Below the pieces are notes generated by a model. The model saw only the letters and a list, made by a program, of their open reading frames with translations, did not search any database and was not told the DNA's origin. From Bacteroidales bacterium (GTDB taxonomy: Bacteria; Bacteroidota; Bacteroidia; Bacteroidales; F082), in NCBI GenBank assembly GCA_016285355.1, contig JAEEQP010000006.1, positions 1 through 64,000 of the forward strand: 64,000 bases of DNA, written 5' to 3'. The translations under genes and the position numbers were made by a program. This document shows positions 59,812 through 64,000 of this stretch, piece by piece; within the stretch, counting starts at the first letter, position 1; the number at the start of each line of letters is the position of its first letter.

Positions 59812-59819
59812 CAAAGGTA
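59812..59819 (-). promoter_or_regulatory. -7 box TACCTTTG for the STAS gene
   Basis: Minus-strand TACCTTTG (59819-59812) fits TAnnTTTG and lies 27 bp before the ATG at 59784. Confidence 0.55.
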
Positions 59820-59879
59820 AAAAAAAACTTTTGTTCCGTGCCTAAATTGGAAAAATCCGCCAAAATTTGACGGATTCTA

Positions 59880-60120
59880 TTTTTGAGGGATAGATGTTGG
59901 TTCGGGTCTTCGGAATCCCTACTGCCCTTCAGGGCTGATGGCAGCCATGTCATCCCTGCGCTGGCCTGAGCGATGGCTGGGATCTATGGCTGCGGCGTGT
60001 GTCGCAAGGGTTCCGCTGCGCTTCACCGCCTGCTTAATGTCCTGCGCCCCTATGAGGCTTTGCTCTCACTGTCGCTTCGCGTCATTGCGAGGAGGAACGA
60101 CGAAGCAATCCAGAAACTTC
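59880..60120. repeat. Intergenic repeat region with CGTCATTGCGAGG...CGAAGCAATC element
   Basis: About 240 bp without a believable gene, higher in GC than the flanks. At 60080-60113 is the short sequence CGTCATTGCGAGG...CGACGAAGCAATCCAG, which I recognise as a type of dispersed repeat seen in many unrelated bacterial genomes. The preceding GTTCCGCTGCGCTTCACCGC and CTTCAGGGCT stretches also look like common Bacteroidales intergenic repeats. Small frames across it are products of the repeat. Confidence 0.5.
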
Positions 60121-60229
60121 ATAAGTTGAGGTTTTTATACAGGCGCAAAAGTATGGAAAAAGAGGATTGTCAAGGATAAAAACAATTTTTTTGCCTTAAG
60201 AAAAGAGTTGCGGTATGTGGAAAAGTTTG

Positions 60230-60237
60230 TAATTTTG
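60230..60237 (+). promoter_or_regulatory. -7 box TAATTTTG for the toxin-antitoxin pair
   Basis: TAATTTTG fits TAnnTTTG and lies 27 bp before the ATG at 60265. Confidence 0.55.
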
Positions 60238-60264
60238 CAGTCTAGTAAATAAACCAGTTACGAT

Positions 60265-60501
60265 ATGACCGTATTAGCACAAAAAGTCATGGAAACACCG
60301 TTAGCACCTTACTTTGGTCTGTTGCAGGCCATGAGCCGTGAGGACAAACGGATTGTGGTCTTGTTCCTGATGGAAGCCTTGGAAGAGCCTAAAACCGTTA
60401 GGCAGGTTCCGGCCTCGTTCAAGAAACTGAGAGGCATGGTATCGATTACCGATGAAGAGATTGCCCAAGATGAACACTTAGCCCATATCATGGAACGATG
60501 A
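60265..60501 (+). CDS. Antitoxin of a PIN-domain toxin-antitoxin pair
   Basis: A 78-aa protein (MTVLAQKVMETPLAPYFGLLQAMSREDKRIVVLFLMEAL...) whose 3' end overlaps the PIN toxin start by 4 bp (ATGA). Size, position and acidic C-terminal tail (DEEIAQDEHLAHIMER) fit a VapB-like antitoxin; the N-terminal half may form the DNA-binding dimer, but no specific fold was recognised. It should neutralise the toxin and repress the operon. Confidence 0.75.
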   Translation: MTVLAQKVMETPLAPYFGLLQAMSREDKRIVVLFLMEALEEPKTVRQVPASFKKLRGMVSITDEEIAQDEHLAHIMER

Positions 60502-60914
60502 AACGGATTTTTCTTGACACCAATGTTCTGATAGACTACATCGACAACCGTCAGGGTGCCGATGAGGCTGAACTGATTTTTGCCTGTGGTTTTTCGGGCG
60601 AGGCTCTCCTGTTTGCTTCTTCGCTCACCTTTGCTAATATGGCATACATCATTAAAGGCCGCACACAAGAGGAAAAGTATGACGCACTGAAGCAGATGGC
60701 TGCCGTTGTGGAGATTCTGCCTTTAAGCAAAGAGGAGGTATTGGCGGCTATTGCATTGCCCGCTCCCGACTTTGAGGACATGCTACAATACCAGTGTGCC
60801 AAGACTGCTGGTTGCGACTACATTGTGACCAACGACCGCCGCCACTATGACTTCTCCGACATTCCTCATTTCACTTCGGCGGCTTTTGTCGAGCAGTTAG
60901 ACCTTTTGCTTTGA
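60498..60914 (+). CDS. PIN-domain ribonuclease toxin
   Basis: A 138-aa PIN protein: RIFLDTNVLIDY with D7 and D13, a central acidic residue in PDFEDMLQ (about 90-97), and CDYIVTNDRRHYDFSDI carrying the last catalytic acid. These form the metal-binding site of VapC-like endoribonucleases. It is co-translated with the antitoxin upstream. The pair lies between the STAS gene and its presumed regulator, so it may be an insertion. Confidence 0.9.
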   Translation: MKRIFLDTNVLIDYIDNRQGADEAELIFACGFSGEALLFASSLTFANMAYIIKGRTQEEKYDALKQMAAVVEILPLSKEEVLAAIALPAPDFEDMLQYQCAKTAGCDYIVTNDRRHYDFSDIPHFTSAAFVEQLDLLL

Positions 60915-61019
60915 TATATTTATAATAAGATGATTTTCAGGGCGGGAAAACATTTTTTCGCCGAAAAGCTTGCGGAATGGGAAAAAGGTTGTATTTGGAC
61001 GTGATGGAATGAAGCCCAT

Positions 61020-63218
61020 TCACGCAAACCGTTTTTCCAAGCGCAGAACATTCTTCCCATCGGTGCGCTCGTAGTTGATGCTGTCCATCAGGTTGCGGAC
61101 GAGGAAAACACCCAAGCCGCCTATGGGACGATCGTCCACCGAGAGGGTGGTGTCGGCCTTGCTCACACCAGTTGGGTCAAACTCGGCACCTGAATCGGTG
61201 ATAATGAAGCGTATTCGGTTCTCGTCAGCCTCAATGGTGATGTCTATACTGCCCTCAGTACCATTCGGATAGGCATAATCAATTATATTGGTGACAGCTT
61301 CCTCAACAGCCAACTTGATTCGGTTGGCAAGCCCTTTTTCCATGTTCAGGGCAGCCGTGGCCGACTGCACAAAGGCATTGAGTTTCGATATTTCGCTCAC
61401 CTTATTATTCAGGGTCAAGTTCTCACGAAAAACGAGGGGTTTCTCCTGTGGCGTGTATTGGATGGCCAGCAAGGTGAGGTCGTCGCTCTGCTCGGCACCG
61501 TCAACAAAAGCATTCACCCTGTTGGTCATGGTTTGAATGAGTTTTTCGGGTGCAATGGACTCGTTTTTGATGCAATCCTGCAAACCTTTTTCAATTCGCT
61601 TCACCCCGAAAAGTTCGTGGCTTTCGTTCATGGCTTCAGTCAGACCGTCGGTGTAAAGAAACAGGCTCTCACCTGGCTGCAACAGCGTTTCCTGCGCGGT
61701 GTAAATCAAGTCGTCCATCACGCCCAAGGGCAAATGCGGCTTGGCAGGCAATGGCCTGACTTCCTTGCCGATAACGAAAGGCTTTTCGTGGCCGGCGTTG
61801 CAATAGCGCAACTTACCTGTGGGCAAGTCGAGCACACCGATAATGGAGGTGACGAACATATTCTGTTCGTTGCGTTGGCAACCAATCTCGTTCAAGGCTT
61901 GCATGATACGCGCCGGATTGCTCTCGTGTGCTGATACGGAACGGAATAGAGCGTTTGCCACCGCCATCACCAAGGCAGCGGGGACGCCTTTGCCGCTCAC
62001 GTCGCCGATGCAGAAAAATAGTTTCTCGTCGCGGATGAGGTAGGAATAAAGGTCGCCGCCCACCAGCTTGGCGGGTTCAAGCAAACCTACAATGTTGCAG
62101 TCATCGCGCAGGGCTGTCTCGTCACTCTTGGGCAACATGGACATTTGTAAGTTTCGCGCGATATTCAACTCACTGTCAATGTGTTCCCGCTCCAAATTGG
62201 CTTGTTGCAGTTTGGCGAGGTTCTTGGCGGAACGCTGGATAATGAAGGCGAGAATCAGCAGACCGACCAAGGTCAGCAGCAAGTTTCTCCATTGCATTTT
62301 TATCAAAGACCCAAACACTTCATCATCGTAATTGACGACGGCAATACGCCAAGGGTGGATGGAATTTGGAGTAGAATAATACACCGATCCTTTGGTATGG
62401 TCTTCCCAGTCGACGAATGAAAATATGGTGACACGCCCTGAAGCACCTACTGTGTGTTTAGCGGTGCTGTCATTAATCAAGTCCATGATTTGATCTACAT
62501 CCTTATACTTTGTCATGCCTTTAAGAGTATAGATCAACCTGCCCTCACCTGACAACAAAAGGTTGTAAGAGGAAGGAAACATGTGTCTCGAATTCAGTAA
62601 TTTGCCAATCCATTCCGTGTTTAAGTCAATACCGACAACAGCAGCCATGTCCCCGTATGAATCGTATATGGGGAAAGTATAAGTGATGAGCGTCACATTC
62701 GGGTCGTCTTCGTCATGATAGGGTTCGCTCCAAAAAGAACTATCGTTTTCAGCCGCTAAAATGAAATTCGGGTTTTTGCTATAGTCATGTTCCTCTTCTG
62801 AAGCAAGTTGAAAGGTTTCGATCACCTCGCCGCGACGCAGGGTGTAAGGCTCGAAAAGTCGGCCTTTTTCAGGATAGTAGTTGGGTACCATAGCGATGCA
62901 GCAACCGGCAAAATTGGGGTTCTCTTCCACGATGCGGCGCGTGACGGCAAACAGGGAATCAGGATAGGGGAGGAACTGCTCGAATTCCCAACTGCGGTTT
63001 CGCAGCGCAAGGGCCACATCCTCAAGTGAATGTTTGACATTTATAGACTTGATAATCAATTCCATTTCGGCATTGTGCTCCAAGTTTTTGCGGATTTCCT
63101 TACGTGCATAATTCTGCTGGATGCCTGAAATCAGGAGCATGAGCACCGCCGCCGTGATGAGGATGGCGAGGTTGGACTTATTGCGAACGCTTTTGGAGGT
63201 GTTATTGGGCTTATCCAT
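61020..63218 (-). CDS. Membrane sensor / SpoIIE-type PP2C phosphatase / RsbW-like kinase fusion
   Basis: About 732 aa from the ATG at 63218 (an in-frame TTG lies 6 bp upstream). Membrane helix at about 17-33, periplasmic Cache-like sensor (about 40-300: SSFWSEPYHDEDDPNVTLITYTFPIYD, AVVGIDL), second membrane helix at about 312-328, a short linker helix, PP2C domain with GGD (387-389) and GDVSGKG (405-411), and C-terminal ATPase of the RsbW type (about 600-732: AVEEAVTNIIDYAYPNG, FIITDSGAEFDP, GGLGVFLVRNLMD). One chain thus has both the phosphatase and the kinase for a STAS antagonist, probably the one at 59482. It starts 6 bp after the mnmE stop. Confidence 0.9.
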   Translation of the reverse strand: MDKPNNTSKSVRNKSNLAILITAAVLMLLISGIQQNYARKEIRKNLEHNAEMELIIKSINVKHSLEDVALALRNRSWEFEQFLPYPDSLFAVTRRIVEENPNFAGCCIAMVPNYYPEKGRLFEPYTLRRGEVIETFQLASEEEHDYSKNPNFILAAENDSSFWSEPYHDEDDPNVTLITYTFPIYDSYGDMAAVVGIDLNTEWIGKLLNSRHMFPSSYNLLLSGEGRLIYTLKGMTKYKDVDQIMDLINDSTAKHTVGASGRVTIFSFVDWEDHTKGSVYYSTPNSIHPWRIAVVNYDDEVFGSLIKMQWRNLLLTLVGLLILAFIIQRSAKNLAKLQQANLEREHIDSELNIARNLQMSMLPKSDETALRDDCNIVGLLEPAKLVGGDLYSYLIRDEKLFFCIGDVSGKGVPAALVMAVANALFRSVSAHESNPARIMQALNEIGCQRNEQNMFVTSIIGVLDLPTGKLRYCNAGHEKPFVIGKEVRPLPAKPHLPLGVMDDLIYTAQETLLQPGESLFLYTDGLTEAMNESHELFGVKRIEKGLQDCIKNESIAPEKLIQTMTNRVNAFVDGAEQSDDLTLLAIQYTPQEKPLVFRENLTLNNKVSEISKLNAFVQSATAALNMEKGLANRIKLAVEEAVTNIIDYAYPNGTEGSIDITIEADENRIRFIITDSGAEFDPTGVSKADTTLSVDDRPIGGLGVFLVRNLMDSINYERTDGKNVLRLEKRFA

Positions 63219-63224
63219 AATCAA

Positions 63225-64000
63225 TTATTTACCGATGCAAAAACGAGAAAAGATGGTGCCAAGTACCTCGTTCGTGGTAATCTCGCCTGTAATCGTGCCA
63301 AGGTAATGAATTGCCTCACGTAAGTCTTGCGAAACCAGATCGGTAGGAATATTCGTTTCAAGTCCTTCTTTAACATGAAGAAGTGCCTCGTTAGCGTGAA
63401 GCAAAGCCTCGTAATGTCGCACATTGGTAACCAAAATAGTGTCCGCATTCACCGTAGGGTCGCTGCTGTAAAAAGCAATGTCGTTTTTCAATTCCTCGAC
63501 GTCTTCAGCGTCTTTTGCCGAAATGTAGTCGAATTTAATCAAGTTGCGAATATCATGCAGGTCTTGTCCGGTGATGCTGTATTGGTATTCGTCGGTCATG
63601 TAGCCGCCATGCGCCTCGATGTTCTTTTCATAGCTGCTTTGCATCGCATCCACAAAGTCATCATTCAAGCAACACATCTTAGTATAATCCATCAAATCGC
63701 TTTTGTTGATTAACAGTAAGAGTTTCTGTTTCAACACATTGACGCGATTGACAATGGCTTTTGCAGCTTTTTTGATTTCAGGGTAGGGTAGGGTACCGTC
63801 AATCATGCCTAAGACGATGTCGGCTTCAGAAATTTTCCTGAAAGTGCGCTCGATGCCGATTTTCTCGATGGTTTCGTCGGTTTCGCGGATGCCTGCCGTG
63901 TCGATGAAGCGGAACAGTGTGCCGTCGATATTCAATGTTTCCTCGATAGTATCGCGGGTGGTGCCGGCAATGTCGCTCACAATGGCGCGGTCTTCACCCA
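63225..64000 (-). CDS. mnmE: tRNA modification GTPase MnmE, C-terminal part (5' end outside window)
   Basis: The frame is open to the right edge; about 258 C-terminal residues of a family near 460 aa are present. G domain motifs: GTTRDT (switch I), DTAGIRET (G3), NKSD (G4), and ISAKDAED (G5-like). The C-terminus is IFSRFCIGK, carrying the catalytic cysteine of the conserved FCIGK end. With MnmG it installs the 5-carboxymethylaminomethyl group on U34 of certain tRNAs. The sensor-phosphatase gene follows after 6 bp. Confidence 0.95.
   Translation of the reverse strand, partial: GEDRAIVSDIAGTTRDTIEETLNIDGTLFRFIDTAGIRETDETIEKIGIERTFRKISEADIVLGMIDGTLPYPEIKKAAKAIVNRVNVLKQKLLLLINKSDLMDYTKMCCLNDDFVDAMQSSYEKNIEAHGGYMTDEYQYSITGQDLHDIRNLIKFDYISAKDAEDVEELKNDIAFYSSDPTVNADTILVTNVRHYEALLHANEALLHVKEGLETNIPTDLVSQDLREAIHYLGTITGEITTNEVLGTIFSRFCIGK

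Noticed and set aside
59973..60179. 68-codon frame with VIARRNDEAIQK
   Set aside because: This peptide is the translation of the common CGTCATTGCGAGG...GAAGCAATC dispersed repeat, not a gene.
1..64000. tRNA, rRNA, integrase, transposase or plasmid replication genes
   Set aside because: None were recognised on either strand, so the window gives no direct mobile-element machinery despite its acquired regions.

Overview
The window looks like a chromosome segment of an anaerobic gut- or rumen-type Bacteroidales bacterium. Evidence: many genes are preceded by the Bacteroidetes -7 box TAnnTTTG, a large secreted protein ends in a type IX secretion (T9SS) sorting domain, there is an alginate-export-type outer-membrane porin, and the window opens in a lysine-to-butyrate fermentation operon of the kind known from Porphyromonas relatives. 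No species can be named from the sequence alone.

Layout. 1-8.8 kb: the tail of the lysine 5,6-aminomutase beta subunit, then CoA-transferase beta subunit, crotonase, 3-hydroxybutyryl-CoA dehydrogenase, butyryl-CoA dehydrogenase and EtfB/EtfA, ending in a strong terminator. Between crotonase and Hbd sits a foreign block: a decayed RhuM-like gene and a type II cytosine-5 methyltransferase/endonuclease pair. 8.9-13 kb: a four-helix-bundle protein, a ThrE-type transporter, a TraX-like membrane protein and a DUF2130 protein. 13-29 kb (minus strand): an operon of two giant dimodular NRPSs (C-A-T-C-A-T-reductase) and a MATE exporter. 29.6-31.7 kb: a 49-aa membrane peptide, a DUF362 lipoprotein and a Tat-exported flavodoxin-like lipoprotein. 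31.9-45.5 kb (plus strand): a defence island. 45.8-46.2 kb: remains of a toxin-antitoxin pair between two terminator-like repeats. 46.3-53.6 kb (minus): a third dimodular reductase NRPS. 53.6-59.8 kb (minus): a T9SS-secreted beta-helix protein, a porin and a STAS protein. 60.3-60.9 kb: a PIN toxin-antitoxin pair. 61.0-64.0 kb (minus): a sensor/PP2C phosphatase/RsbW-like fusion and the 3' half of mnmE.

Two systems stand out. First, the defence island joins a WYL regulator, a complete type I R-M operon (hsdM, DUF1016 nuclease, hsdS, hsdR) and an unusual two-gene module: an 802-aa protein that reads as HsdM-like methyltransferase + half-HsdS target-recognition domain + histidine-kinase-like H-box and ATPase, overlapping a response-regulator-like gene. 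The methyltransferase motif IV is CPPF instead of NPPF/NPPY, so the DNA-modification part may be a sensor rather than an enzyme. The module and the hsd operon carry near-identical promoters with a GTTCAG-N5-CTGAAC-type operator at a fixed distance from the -7 box, which suggests one regulon.

Second, the three NRPSs are each a complete two-module line ending in an NAD(P)-dependent thioester reductase, predicting small (possibly N-acylated) dipeptide aldehydes or products derived from them. NRPS 21766-29052 and NRPS 46317-53597 share an identical second-module specificity code but differ in the first.

The spaces between genes also carry several short-repeat families: mirrored 7-bp repeat arrays (one lies inside an NRPS reading frame), a GTAGAGAC palindrome found both in a terminator and inside a coding sequence, and a repeat pair that follows the stop codons of two unrelated genes.
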